From: Fodinibacter sp963730365
GTDB lineage: Bacteria > Actinomycetota > Actinomycetes > Actinomycetales > Dermatophilaceae
NCBI GenBank assembly: GCA_963730365.1
Contig: CAVSRM010000008.1
Location: 124,001 to 188,000, forward strand
Length of the DNA stretch: 64,000 nt
Reading direction: 5' to 3'
The notes beneath the pieces are model-generated. The model was not told the origin of the DNA. It worked only from the letters and a program-made list of their open reading frames with translations, and ran no database searches. Positions 49,963 to 58,396 of the stretch are shown piece by piece; the stretch's first letter is position 1; each line of letters begins with the position of its first letter. The position numbers and the translations under genes were made by a program.

Positions 49963-52326
49963 TCAGCTGATCTGGGCCGGGTTCTCCTCGTGCGCGGGCG
50001 CCTCGGGCTCGATGTCGCCACCGATCGCGAGGTCCTTGCTCTTGGAGTAGGCCACCGCCGCAGCGACGATGACGAACGCGACCGCGGCGATGCCGTAGCG
50101 GATCGGCGCCGAGGCGTCGGCCCCGATCGACAGCGAGACGATGGCCGGCGCGATGAGCACCGACACGAGGTTCATCACCTTGAGCAGCGGGTTGATGGCC
50201 GGGCCGGCGGTGTCCTTGAACGGGTCGCCGACGGTGTCGCCGATGACCGTCGCGGCGTGGGCCTCCGAGCCCTTGCCGCCGTGCGCGCCGTCCTCGACGA
50301 TCTTCTTCGCGTTGTCCCACGCGCCACCGGAGTTCGCCAGGAACACGGCCATGAGGGCACCGGACCCGATCGCACCGGCAAGGAAGCCGGCGAGGGCTCC
50401 GACGCCGAGGCCGAAGCCCACCGCGACCGGCATGAGCGCGGCGAGGAGCCCGGGTGTGGCAAGCTCGCGGAGCGAGTCACGCGTGCAGATGTCGACGACG
50501 CGCCCGTACTCCGGCTTCTCCGTGTAGTTCATGATCCCGGGGTGCTCGCGGAACTGGCGACGCACCTCGAAGACGATCGCCCCGGCCGCCCGGGTCACGG
50601 CATTGATCGCCAGGCCCGAGAAGAGGAACACGACGGCGGCGCCGATGATCACGCCCACGAGGGTGTTGGGGTCGGTGACCAGGCCGTAGGCGCTGTTGAG
50701 GAAGTCGGTTCCCTCCTGCTCCGTGATGCCGGACGCATCGAGGTTGCGCACCGCGGTCTGCCAGGCGTCGGTGTAGGACCCGAAGAGTGCCGTGGCCGCC
50801 AAGACGGCCGTCGCGATGGCGATGCCCTTGGTGATCGCCTTGGTCGTGTTGCCGACCGCGTCGAGCTCGGTGAGGATCTGGGCGCCGGCCTCGTCGACGT
50901 CACCCGACATCTCCGCGATGCCCTGGGCGTTGTCCGAGACCGGACCGAAGGTGTCCATCGCGACGATGACGCCGACGGTGGTGAGCAGGCCACAGCCCGC
51001 GAGCGCGATGAGGAAGAGGGACAACGCCGTGGACCCACCACCGAGGAGGAAGGCGAGGTAGACGGCACCGGCGATGATTCCGGCAGTGAACACCGCCGAC
51101 TCGAACCCGACCCCGATGCCGGAGAGCACGACGGTCGCCGGCCCGGTCAGGGAGGTGCGGGCCACGTCGATCGTCGGGCGCTTGTCGGTGCCGGTGTAGT
51201 GACCGGTGAGCCACAGGATGATGCCGGCGAGGACGATTCCGATGATCACCGCGAGGAAGGCCGTGAGGCGGGGGTCACCCGTCAGCGCAGCGATCTGCTC
51301 GTTGGACGACCCGAGCTCGGCGTAGGTCGAGGGGAGGTAGGTGTAGGCGGCGATCCCCGACAGGACCGCGGACACGGCCGCCGCGATGTAGAAGCCCCGG
51401 TTGATCGCATCGAGGGCGTTCTCACCCGGGCGGGCCTTGGTGATGTAGACGCCGAGGAGAGCCGTGACCGCGCCGATCGCGGGAACGATGAGCGGGAAGA
51501 CCAGGCCGTACTCGCCGAATGCGACCGAACCGAGGATCAGCGCGGCGACCAGCATCACGGCATACGACTCGAACAGGTCAGCGGCCATGCCGGCGCAGTC
51601 GCCGACGTTGTCGCCGACGTTGTCGGCGATGGTGGCCGCGTTTCGGGGGTCGTCCTCGGGGATGCCGGCCTCGACCTTGCCGACGAGGTCGGCGCCGACG
51701 TCGGCGGCCTTGGTGAAGATACCGCCCCCGACGCGCATGAACATCGCCAGCAGCGCCGCGCCGAAACCGAAGCCCTCGAGCACGGTGGGGGCGTCACCCC
51801 GGTAGGCCAGCACGACGATGGCGGCACCGAGCAGGCCGAGACCCACGGTCGCCATCCCCACGACCCCTCCGGTGCGGAAGGCGATGCGCATCCCGACGTC
51901 GCGGCCGTTCTCACCGCGGGCGGCGGAGGCCACACGCACGTTCGCCTTCACGGCGAGGCTCATGCCGAGGTAACCGATCGACGCGGAGAACACCGCACCG
52001 AGGATGAAGAAGCCCGAGCGGCCCCAGCGCACGACCTCGGTGTCCGCGGGGAGGAGCAGCAGCAGCCCGAAGACGAGGACGACGAAGATGCTGAGGGTCT
52101 TGAACTGCCGCGCGAGGTAGGCCTGGGCCCCCTCCTCGACGGCGAGCCCGATCTCCTGCATCTTCTCGGTGCCGGGGTCGGCCGCGAGCACCTGGCCTCG
52201 GAAGACGAACCCCATGACCAGCGCCACGACCGCGATGACCGCGACCCCGATGACCAGCGTGAGGTTCGTCCCGGTGAGGTCCAGGGCCGAGCCCGACTCC
52301 GCGGTTGCGAGCGCGAGCGGTGCCAT
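49963..52326 (-). CDS. hppA: Membrane-bound proton-pumping pyrophosphatase (K+-independent type)
   Basis: The 787-residue protein has about 16 membrane helices and the M-PPase catalytic motifs: GGGIFTKAADVGADLVGKVE, DDPRNAATIADNVGDNVGDC and C-terminal DNAKKIVEDG ... GDTVGDPFKDTAGP. The determinant position reads GNTTKA (Lys), which marks K+-independent H+-pumping enzymes; K+-dependent ones have Ala. It conserves pyrophosphate energy as a proton gradient. AAGGAGG precedes ATG at 52326. A soluble pyrophosphatase (ppa) is also present at 29 kb. Confidence 0.97.
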   Translation of the reverse strand: MAPLALATAESGSALDLTGTNLTLVIGVAVIAVVALVMGFVFRGQVLAADPGTEKMQEIGLAVEEGAQAYLARQFKTLSIFVVLVFGLLLLLPADTEVVRWGRSGFFILGAVFSASIGYLGMSLAVKANVRVASAARGENGRDVGMRIAFRTGGVVGMATVGLGLLGAAIVVLAYRGDAPTVLEGFGFGAALLAMFMRVGGGIFTKAADVGADLVGKVEAGIPEDDPRNAATIADNVGDNVGDCAGMAADLFESYAVMLVAALILGSVAFGEYGLVFPLIVPAIGAVTALLGVYITKARPGENALDAINRGFYIAAAVSAVLSGIAAYTYLPSTYAELGSSNEQIAALTGDPRLTAFLAVIIGIVLAGIILWLTGHYTGTDKRPTIDVARTSLTGPATVVLSGIGVGFESAVFTAGIIAGAVYLAFLLGGGSTALSLFLIALAGCGLLTTVGVIVAMDTFGPVSDNAQGIAEMSGDVDEAGAQILTELDAVGNTTKAITKGIAIATAVLAATALFGSYTDAWQTAVRNLDASGITEQEGTDFLNSAYGLVTDPNTLVGVIIGAAVVFLFSGLAINAVTRAAGAIVFEVRRQFREHPGIMNYTEKPEYGRVVDICTRDSLRELATPGLLAALMPVAVGFGLGVGALAGFLAGAIGSGALMAVFLANSGGAWDNAKKIVEDGAHGGKGSEAHAATVIGDTVGDPFKDTAGPAINPLLKVMNLVSVLIAPAIVSLSIGADASAPIRYGIAAVAFVIVAAAVAYSKSKDLAIGGDIEPEAPAHEENPAQIS

Positions 52327-52471
52327 TCCATCCTCCTTGACGGTGATTTCGTCCCCGGGCGTGAGCACGCCTCAGGCAGGGACGCCCGGGCGCACACTAC
52401 CTGTCGGGAGCGGGGCACGCAGCGGCCCAGCGGACGTGACGCGGGTCACTTCCGTCGAGGTGCGGAGGGTT

Positions 52472-52807
52472 TCAGGCGGCGACGGCGTCGGCGACGCTCG
52501 GGTGGATGCCGAAGACCTTGTCCAGGCCGGTGATCCGGAAGACCCGCAGGACCCGGTCGTTGGAGCAGACGATCCGCAGCCACCCCGAGTGGTTGCGCAC
52601 GAGTTTGAGGCGGCCCACCAGGACTCCCAGGCCGGTGGAGTCGAGGAACCCGACGTCGTCGAGGTCCAGGACGATCTTGCTGTGGCCTGCGGCGATCTCG
52701 TCGTCCAGGGTCGCGCGCAGCTGCGCCGCCGTGTGCACGTCGACCTCTCCCGAGACCGTGACGACGCAGACATCGTCCTGCTGGGAGGTTGTGACGGTCA
52801 GGTCCAC
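52472..52807 (-). CDS. STAS-domain anti-sigma factor antagonist
   Basis: The 111-residue single STAS domain has LDLDDVGFLDSTGLGVLVGR, with the phosphorylatable Ser57 in the DSTGL motif. Unphosphorylated antagonists of this type bind an RsbW/SpoIIAB-like kinase and free a sigma factor. No kinase or sigma gene is adjacent; the C-terminal part (CSNDRVLRVFRITGLDKVF) fits the actinobacterial BldG/RsbV type. GTG at 52807 follows AGGAG. It is divergent from the helicase gene. Confidence 0.92.
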   Translation of the reverse strand: MDLTVTTSQQDDVCVVTVSGEVDVHTAAQLRATLDDEIAAGHSKIVLDLDDVGFLDSTGLGVLVGRLKLVRNHSGWLRIVCSNDRVLRVFRITGLDKVFGIHPSVADAVAA

Positions 52808-52870
52808 CTGAAGGGCTCCTTGCTCACTGTGCAGGTCACGGCACCGACCCGTGTTGTCGGGACCAAGGAT

Positions 52871-52876
52871 TACCGT
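52871..52876 (+). promoter_or_regulatory. Candidate -10 (TACCGT) for the DUF1998 helicase, overlapped by a dyad
   Basis: TACCGT ends 7 bases before GTG at 52884 and is overlapped by the 11-bp palindrome ACCGT-A-ACGGT (52872-52882), a possible operator. Confidence 0.45.
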
Positions 52877-52883
52877 AACGGTC

Positions 52884-55163
52884 GTGTCCAGTCCCGCACA
52901 GCAGGTCTCTCTCCTGGCGCGTGGGACATCCGGCGAGCGGCTCCTTCACGTGGAGCACCTGCCCGCCCGGGCCGCCCAGCTCGCGCAGTGGCCCGCCACC
53001 GTCTCTCCCCCGGTCCTCGCGGCCCTGCTCGCCGCGGGCCTCGAGCGCCCCTGGACGCACCAGCGGGCCGCCATCGACCTGGTCTGCGCGGGGCAGCACG
53101 TGGTTCTGGCCACCGGCACCGCGTCCGGAAAGAGCCTCGGATACCTCGTCCCGGTCCTCGGTGCCGCGGCCGACGGGGCGGGCGCAGGAGGCGGTCGAGC
53201 CCCGACGGCGATCTACCTCGCCCCGACCAAGGCCTTGGCGGCCGACCAGCTCGCCCGGATCGACTCCTTGGCCGTCCCGGGGGTCCGGGCGGCCACGTAT
53301 GACGGGGACACCCCTCCGGACGAGCGGCGGTGGGTGCGCGAGCACGCCAACATCGTGCTCACCAACCCCGACCTGCTGCACCACTCGCTGCTGCCCGGGC
53401 ACCAGCGGTGGAGCAGGTTCCTGCGGTCGCTGACGTATGTCGTGGTCGACGAGTGCCACGTCTACCGCGGGGTCTTCGGTTCCCACGTGTCCGCGGTGCT
53501 GAGGCGACTACGGCGCGTGGCGGCCCGCTACGGCGTCGACCCCACCTTCGTCCTCGCCTCCGCGACGGTGAGCCAGCCGGCCGCCCACGCCTCCGCCCTG
53601 GTGGGGATGCCGGTGCACGCGGTCACCGAGGACGGCTCGCCGCGGGGTGCCATGACGTTCGCCCTCTGGGAGCCGGAGACGGCGGAGGACGGCGCGAGGC
53701 GTTCGGCCACCACGGAGGCAGCCGAGATCCTCGCGACCCTGGTCGCCGACGGCGTGCAGACGGTGGCCTTCGCCCGGAGTCGCTCCGGCGCCGAGGCCCT
53801 CGCGACAGGAGCCAGCAGGCGGCTGGAGTCGATCGACCCCGCGCTCTCGGACACGGTGGCGGCCTACCGGGGCGGCTACCTGCCGCAGGACCGGCGCAGG
53901 CTCGAGCACGCACTGCGCGAGGGGTCCCTGCGTGGACTCGCCGCCACCAACGCCCTCGAGCTGGGCATCGACATCAGCGGTCTGGATGCCGTCGTGATGG
54001 CGGGTTGGCCGGGTCGCCGGGCCAGCCTGTGGCAGCAGGCGGGTCGCGCGGGACGGTCGGGCGCTGAGTCACTCGCGGTCCTCGTGGCAGCCGATGACCC
54101 CCTCGACACCTATCTCGTTCGGCACCCGGACGCGATCTTCGTCGACCCGGTGGAGTCGACCGTCATGGACCCCGAGAACCCCCACGTGCTCGCCCCGCAC
54201 CTCGCGGCGGCCGCAGCCGAACTGCCGCTCGTCGAGGCCGACCTCGAGCTCTTCGGTCCCACGGCGCCGGGGCTTCTCGACGTCCTCGTCGAGAACGGCA
54301 TCCTCAGGCGCCGCCCCGCGGGGTGGTTCTGGGCACGCGAGGACCGCCCGACGGACCACCTGTCCCTGCGCGGCACCAGCAACGTCGTGGCGGTCGTCGA
54401 GACCCGCACGGGCCGGGTCCTCGGCACGGTCGACGAGGCCTCGGCGCACGTCCAGGTCCACACCGGGGCCGTGCACGTGCATCAGGGCGAGACCTGGGTC
54501 GTGACAGACCTCGACCTGGAGGCCCGTGTCGCGCACGCCGTGCGCGGTGACCCGGGATGGTCCACCCACGCCCAGTCGGTGAGCCGCTTCGACATCCTCA
54601 CCCCCAGGCGCAGCACGAGCAGGGCCCGGGCCCTGGTCTCCTTCGGCACGGTGCGGGTCACGTCGCAGGTCACCGCCTTCCTGCGGCGCCTTCCCGGTGG
54701 CGAGGTTCTCGGCACCCACCCTCTGGATCTCCCGGAACGATCGTTGGTGACCAAGGCGGTCTGGTGGACGCTGTCGCCCGAGGTGCTCGACGCGGCCGGG
54801 GTCGGTGCGGACGTGCTCCCCGGGGCCCTGCACGCGGCCGAGCACGCCGCGATCGGCATGCTCCCCCTCGTCGCGACCTCTGACCGGTGGGACGTCGGCG
54901 GTGTCTCGACCGCCCTGCACCCGGACACCGGGCTGCCGACGATCATGGTGTTCGACGGCTATCCCGGCGGGGCGGGGTTCGCCGATCGGGCCTTCACGGT
55001 CTTCGAGGACTGGGTGCGTGCCACCCGTGATGCCGTGCGCGACTGCCCGTGCTCCAGCGGGTGCCCCGGCTGCATCCAGTCCCCCAAGTGCGGCAACGGC
55101 AACGACCCCCTCGACAAGACCGGCGCCGTCGCCGTGCTCGACCTGGCTCTGGCGGCCGGCTGA
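52884..55163 (+). CDS. DEAD/DEAH-box helicase with DUF1998 domain (MrfA/Hrq1-like)
   Basis: The 759-residue superfamily 2 helicase has motif I ATGTASGKSLGYLVPVL, motif II VVDECHVYRG, motif III LASATVS, the C-terminal core TNALELGIDISGLDAVVMAG and QQAGRAGRSG (motif VI). The C-terminal DUF1998 region ends with the cysteine cluster CPCSSGCPGCIQSPKCGNGN, the zinc site of MrfA/Hrq1-type 3'-5' DNA repair helicases (in Bacillus, mitomycin repair). No MrfB-like exonuclease is adjacent. The homologous position in M. tuberculosis also holds a helicase upstream of the tad genes. Confidence 0.94.
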   Translation: MSSPAQQVSLLARGTSGERLLHVEHLPARAAQLAQWPATVSPPVLAALLAAGLERPWTHQRAAIDLVCAGQHVVLATGTASGKSLGYLVPVLGAAADGAGAGGGRAPTAIYLAPTKALAADQLARIDSLAVPGVRAATYDGDTPPDERRWVREHANIVLTNPDLLHHSLLPGHQRWSRFLRSLTYVVVDECHVYRGVFGSHVSAVLRRLRRVAARYGVDPTFVLASATVSQPAAHASALVGMPVHAVTEDGSPRGAMTFALWEPETAEDGARRSATTEAAEILATLVADGVQTVAFARSRSGAEALATGASRRLESIDPALSDTVAAYRGGYLPQDRRRLEHALREGSLRGLAATNALELGIDISGLDAVVMAGWPGRRASLWQQAGRAGRSGAESLAVLVAADDPLDTYLVRHPDAIFVDPVESTVMDPENPHVLAPHLAAAAAELPLVEADLELFGPTAPGLLDVLVENGILRRRPAGWFWAREDRPTDHLSLRGTSNVVAVVETRTGRVLGTVDEASAHVQVHTGAVHVHQGETWVVTDLDLEARVAHAVRGDPGWSTHAQSVSRFDILTPRRSTSRARALVSFGTVRVTSQVTAFLRRLPGGEVLGTHPLDLPERSLVTKAVWWTLSPEVLDAAGVGADVLPGALHAAEHAAIGMLPLVATSDRWDVGGVSTALHPDTGLPTIMVFDGYPGGAGFADRAFTVFEDWVRATRDAVRDCPCSSGCPGCIQSPKCGNGNDPLDKTGAVAVLDLALAAG

Positions 55164-55215
55164 CACCCGAGCGAGAGAGCCGGTCTCGAGAACCGCGACG
55201 AGGGATGTCGGCGAG

Positions 55216-55221
55216 TAGGGT
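55216..55221 (+). promoter_or_regulatory. Candidate -10 (TAGGGT) for the small membrane protein
   Basis: TAGGGT ends 7 bases before ATG at 55229. Confidence 0.45.
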
Positions 55222-55228
55222 CGCCGAC

Positions 55229-55834
55229 ATGATCGTGCTCGGAGTGATCCTCATCCTGCTCGCCGTGGCTGCCGGCCTCGTCTTCTTCGCGGGGACCTCC
55301 CAGCTCACGGACACGGTCGACATCGACATCCTGGGTGGCACCCTGAGCTTTCCCCCGCTCGCCCTGCTCATCACCGGCATGGTCGTCATCACCGTGTTCT
55401 GGTTCGGCTGGTTCCTGCTCCGGAGCGGCTTGCGCCGAAATCGTCGCCAGCGTGCCCAGGCCAAGGATGACGCGCGCCTGGCCGAGGAGAAGCGCATCGA
55501 GGACGAGAAGCGCACCAAGGAGGAGTTCGCCGCTCGCGAGCGCCAGCTCGTCGAGGAGCGGCGGCGCCACGAGGAGGAACGAGCGGCCCTGCTGAAGGAG
55601 GCCGACGCGCGCCAGGCGGGGTCGGCTCCGCAGTCGGCGACGGCTCCGCACGCGACAACGACTCCGCAGGCGGGGACGACTCCGCAGGCGGGGGCCGGGC
55701 GACCGGCGGACCCGGCTCCGACCCCGGACGGCGGTCGGACCGACGCCCAGTCCCCCACGACCGGCGGACGAGCCGCGAGCACCGAGGACCCGCCAGCCAC
55801 GAAGGCCAAGGGGCCCGACTCCCCGCCGGCCTGA
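55229..55834 (+). CDS. Two-helix membrane protein with charged coiled-coil tail, unknown function
   Basis: The 201-residue protein has two membrane helices (about residues 2-22 and 42-65) and then a charged Glu/Arg/Lys-rich helix (about 70-125) likely to form a coiled coil, ending in an Ala/Thr/Pro/Gly-rich repetitive tail. This resembles LapA-like/'lipopolysaccharide assembly domain' small membrane proteins, but I cannot name it. Its last 446 bases are antisense to the long C-terminal end of the TadE-like gene, so one of the two 3' ends may be over-extended. Confidence 0.7.
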   Translation: MIVLGVILILLAVAAGLVFFAGTSQLTDTVDIDILGGTLSFPPLALLITGMVVITVFWFGWFLLRSGLRRNRRQRAQAKDDARLAEEKRIEDEKRTKEEFAARERQLVEERRRHEEERAALLKEADARQAGSAPQSATAPHATTTPQAGTTPQAGAGRPADPAPTPDGGRTDAQSPTTGGRAASTEDPPATKAKGPDSPPA

Positions 55835-56264
55835 GACGTCCTGCTGCAACCACGCCCCCGCGCGACCTCGCGACCACACCCGGCGGGAGCCCGCCGAAGG
55901 TGTGGACGGAGGCTGCCACCCGCACCCGGACTGTCACCTCGACGACGACGGTGCCGTCCGCGAGAAGGTCGCACGACGTCATGACGGCATCGTTGAGCCG
56001 GGCGACGTGCGCCGCGCGGGAGCAGTCCGGCGCGGCTCCGGCCGTTGCCGGCCCCACAGCGGCGAGTGCCGCGAGGTCCGCCGCCGACCGAGCACGGTGA
56101 ACGTCGTGGAGCACACTCGCCACGATCAGGCCGGCGACCGTGACGAGGAGGAGGACTCCGCACGCCGCCGCCGCGAGGACCGTGGCTGCGCCCTGCTCTG
56201 CGGTGGGATCCGGACGAGAGCGCCCGGTCCGCCGCCGCCCACGCCCCGCCGCGGGCTGCGTCAT
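55389..56264 (-). CDS. TadE-like protein (Rv3654c type), C-terminus uncertain
   Basis: The first 130 residues are convincing: a basic start, EQGAATVLAAAACGVLLLVT (TadE-like membrane helix, about residues 23-50), HRARSAADLAALAAV and CSRAAHVARLNDA, typical of the helicase-neighbour TadE-like family (usually about 110-140 residues). The frame then runs on for about 160 low-complexity residues opposite the coding strand of the 55229-55834 gene. I suspect the real end is near 55850 and was lost by a frameshift, or the stop is absent by chance in GC-rich DNA. ATG at 56264 overlaps the TadE stop (ATGA). Confidence 0.7.
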   Translation of the reverse strand: MTQPAAGRGRRRTGRSRPDPTAEQGAATVLAAAACGVLLLVTVAGLIVASVLHDVHRARSAADLAALAAVGPATAGAAPDCSRAAHVARLNDAVMTSCDLLADGTVVVEVTVRVRVAASVHTFGGLPPGVVARSRGGVVAAGRLRPAGSRAPWPSWLAGPRCSRLVRRSWGTGRRSDRRPGSEPGPPVARPPPAESSPPAESLSRAEPSPTAEPTPPGARRPPSAGPLVPPRGAAAPRRAGARERRTPPWCASRPRCASPRPGARHPWPGHAGDDFGASRSGAGTSRTRTR

Positions 56265-56617
56265 GGCTGCTCCACCAGGGCGGACGCCGCCGCCGAGGGC
56301 CCTCCCCGCACGCCCATGTGGGCCAGGGCCGCCGGAAGCCTCGCGGTCACGGTCACCCGCGCCACGCCACCGGAGACCGATGTCAGCACGGTGGCCCCGT
56401 CCGGGGCGGCCGCACGCGCCTCGCGGATGACCGTGGCGGGTGGCTCACCGCGGGCGAGCAGCCTGGCCCCGATGCGCGCGGAATCGACGCACTGGATCTG
56501 CGAGATCCCCATGCCGAGCGAGGTCAACCCGAGGCCGAGGACGAACAGCAGGGAGGGGATCGCCACCGCGATCTCCGCGGTGACCATCCCCTCCTCCCGT
56601 GCCGGCCCTCGCGTCAC
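56261..56617 (-). CDS. TadE-family minor pilin
   Basis: The 118-residue protein begins after a short basic leader with REEGMVTAEIAVAIPSLLFV (Glu-containing TadE/pilin-like helix, about residues 8-30), then SQIQCVDSARIGARLLARGE, the usual TadE pattern. It should be a minor pilin of the Tad/Flp apparatus. GTG at 56617 overlaps the DUF4244 stop (GTGA). Confidence 0.88.
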   Translation of the reverse strand: MTRGPAREEGMVTAEIAVAIPSLLFVLGLGLTSLGMGISQIQCVDSARIGARLLARGEPPATVIREARAAAPDGATVLTSVSGGVARVTVTARLPAALAHMGVRGGPSAAASALVEQP

Positions 56618-56820
56618 GAACCCGACCCGAGGGCGGAGACGATGATCCCGCTGAGCGCACTCTTGACCGGGCCCGAACGCACCACGGTGAGCAGGATCGC
56701 GGCGAAGGCCACGGCCGCCACCGTGCCCACCGCGTACTCCGCCGTCGTCATCCCCTCCTCCCCCAGAGCCCGTGCCCGGCGCACCGCACCGGCGAGCACC
56801 CGCGAAAGCCGTGTCGTCAT
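56614..56820 (-). CDS. DUF4244 Flp-pilin-like protein (Rv3656c type)
   Basis: The 68-residue protein has a short basic leader and GEEGMTTAEYAVGTVAAVAF followed by a hydrophobic helix, the Flp prepilin pattern with Glu at +5 of the mature part. It is the probable major subunit of the Tad pilus. The ATG is at 56820. The 173 bases between it and the TadC stop hold no gene I can support and may carry its promoter. Confidence 0.9.
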   Translation of the reverse strand: MTTRLSRVLAGAVRRARALGEEGMTTAEYAVGTVAAVAFAAILLTVVRSGPVKSALSGIIVSALGSGS

Positions 56821-56993
56821 GTCCAACCCCCTTGTCCCGGCGCGGCTCTCGCGCCGTCGAACTCCACGATGCGCTGGTCGGTGATGACCGGCCAGGCCCT
56901 TGCCGGAGCTGTGGACGGTGCCCGGGCCCGCCGCTGGATGTGGACGAGTGGCTCGAGACGCGGAGCATCGTGGACCGCCCTCTCGCGCGGGCC

Positions 56994-57587
56994 TCACGGC
57001 GAGAGTCCGCCGAGCAGGACCACGACGATCGGGACCACCGTGGTCGCGACGAAACCGGGGAGGAAGCACAGGCCCAGCGGGAGCACGAGGAGCACCCCGG
57101 CGCGCTGCACCGCCTGCTCGGTCCGGCGCCCCTCCTCGTCGCGCATCCGCCTCGCGGCCGCCGCGAGCAGCCCGGCGGGTGCGGCCCCTGCGGAGTGAGC
57201 CGCGTGCCACGCTGCTGCAGCTGGCGCCCACCCGGCACCCACCCGCTCCCAGGCCCGGTCCGGTGGTTCGCCCCAGCGGTGGGCGGCCGCGACCACGGCC
57301 AGCTCGCGTCCAGCAGGGGTGTCGTCGACGCGAGCGACCGCCTCGATCGCCTCCACCGCACCGGCCCCGCCACGCAGCGCGACCGAGACGAGCCCGAGCG
57401 CCGCTGCTGCCTGCTCGACCGTCGCGTCCCCCGAGAGCCTCACCCCCGTCGCGCCCGGACGCTCACGGTGCAAGACCTGGTCCGGACGACGGGGAGCCCT
57501 CCCGATCCACGAGGTCCTTCCGACGGTCCCCCGACGGGGCCAGACCGCACACGCCGCCACGAGGAGCACGAGCGCCAACAGGGTCAC
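56994..57587 (-). CDS. Type II secretion system F family protein (TadC-like)
   Basis: The 197-residue membrane protein has an N-terminal helix, a central cytosolic T2SSF domain with LSGDATVEQAAAALGLVSVA and two C-terminal hydrophobic helices (about residues 165-195). It is the small actinobacterial TadC, one of two platform proteins for pilus assembly. GTG at 57587 overlaps the TadB stop (GTGA). Confidence 0.88.
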   Translation of the reverse strand: MTLLALVLLVAACAVWPRRGTVGRTSWIGRAPRRPDQVLHRERPGATGVRLSGDATVEQAAAALGLVSVALRGGAGAVEAIEAVARVDDTPAGRELAVVAAAHRWGEPPDRAWERVGAGWAPAAAAWHAAHSAGAAPAGLLAAAARRMRDEEGRRTEQAVQRAGVLLVLPLGLCFLPGFVATTVVPIVVVLLGGLSP

Positions 57588-58396
57588 GGGACCGCACTCC
57601 CGCCGGTGAGACCCGGCCGAGCAGCCCTGCGCACCATCGCCCTCGACCACCACCAGCCCGTGGCGGTCAGCACCAGACCCACGGCGAACGCAGCGCGACC
57701 CACGTCGTCGCCGTACAGCCGCGCCGGCCCGAACCCCACGACCGCTCCACCGATCGGGCCGACCAGCGGGAGCCCGGTGAGCAGTGCCATGGAGGCGCGG
57801 GGCCCTGAGGTCGCGACGTCGAGCCGGTCGCGGGCTGCCCGACGCTCTCGAACGGCCGCCGCGGCGGACGCGGTCACCCAGGATGCCGCGGTGCCCACCT
57901 CCTCCGTGAGGCGCCAGGCCGCGATGAGGATGCCCAGGTCTGCGGCGTCGGGGCCCTGGACGTGCGGCGGGCCTGCCGAGGACCGGGTGGCGGCCACCAT
58001 GACCTCGACCGCGCCGAACCCCCTCGCACGGGCACGCTCCACCTCGCGACCGATCCAGGGGGCGGCACGAGCGACTCCGGGGGTGGACGCAGCGACCTCC
58101 ACCGCCGAGATGAGGTCGAGGCCGGCGTCAAGCCCGACTGCGACGATCTCGGCGAACTCGGCGACCCAGCCGCCCTCGGGCCCACCGCGGGCGCGACGCC
58201 CGGGGCGGGTCAGCAACCTCCCGGCACGAGAGCCGGCGATGCCAGGCGTCGAGCGCGGCCCGATGCGCGACCCCGCGGCGCGGGGTCGTCCCGGCGACCG
58301 GCCCGAGCGACCCGGCGGCCGGGCCGGCCGCTGCCGATCTACGCGGGACGGCCACAGCAGGACGGCGCAGGCCACGAGCAGCGCGATGATCGTCAC
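57584..58396 (-). CDS. Type II secretion system F family protein (TadB-like)
   Basis: The 270-residue protein has an N-terminal helix, an Arg/Pro-rich linker, a T2SSF domain (WVAEFAEIVAVGLDAGLDLI, LTEEVGTAASWVTASAAAAV) and two C-terminal membrane helices. It is the inner-membrane platform partner of TadC. GTG at 58396 overlaps the CpaF stop (GTGA). Confidence 0.89.
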   Translation of the reverse strand: MTIIALLVACAVLLWPSRVDRQRPARPPGRSGRSPGRPRAAGSRIGPRSTPGIAGSRAGRLLTRPGRRARGGPEGGWVAEFAEIVAVGLDAGLDLISAVEVAASTPGVARAAPWIGREVERARARGFGAVEVMVAATRSSAGPPHVQGPDAADLGILIAAWRLTEEVGTAASWVTASAAAAVRERRAARDRLDVATSGPRASMALLTGLPLVGPIGGAVVGFGPARLYGDDVGRAAFAVGLVLTATGWWWSRAMVRRAARPGLTGGSAVP

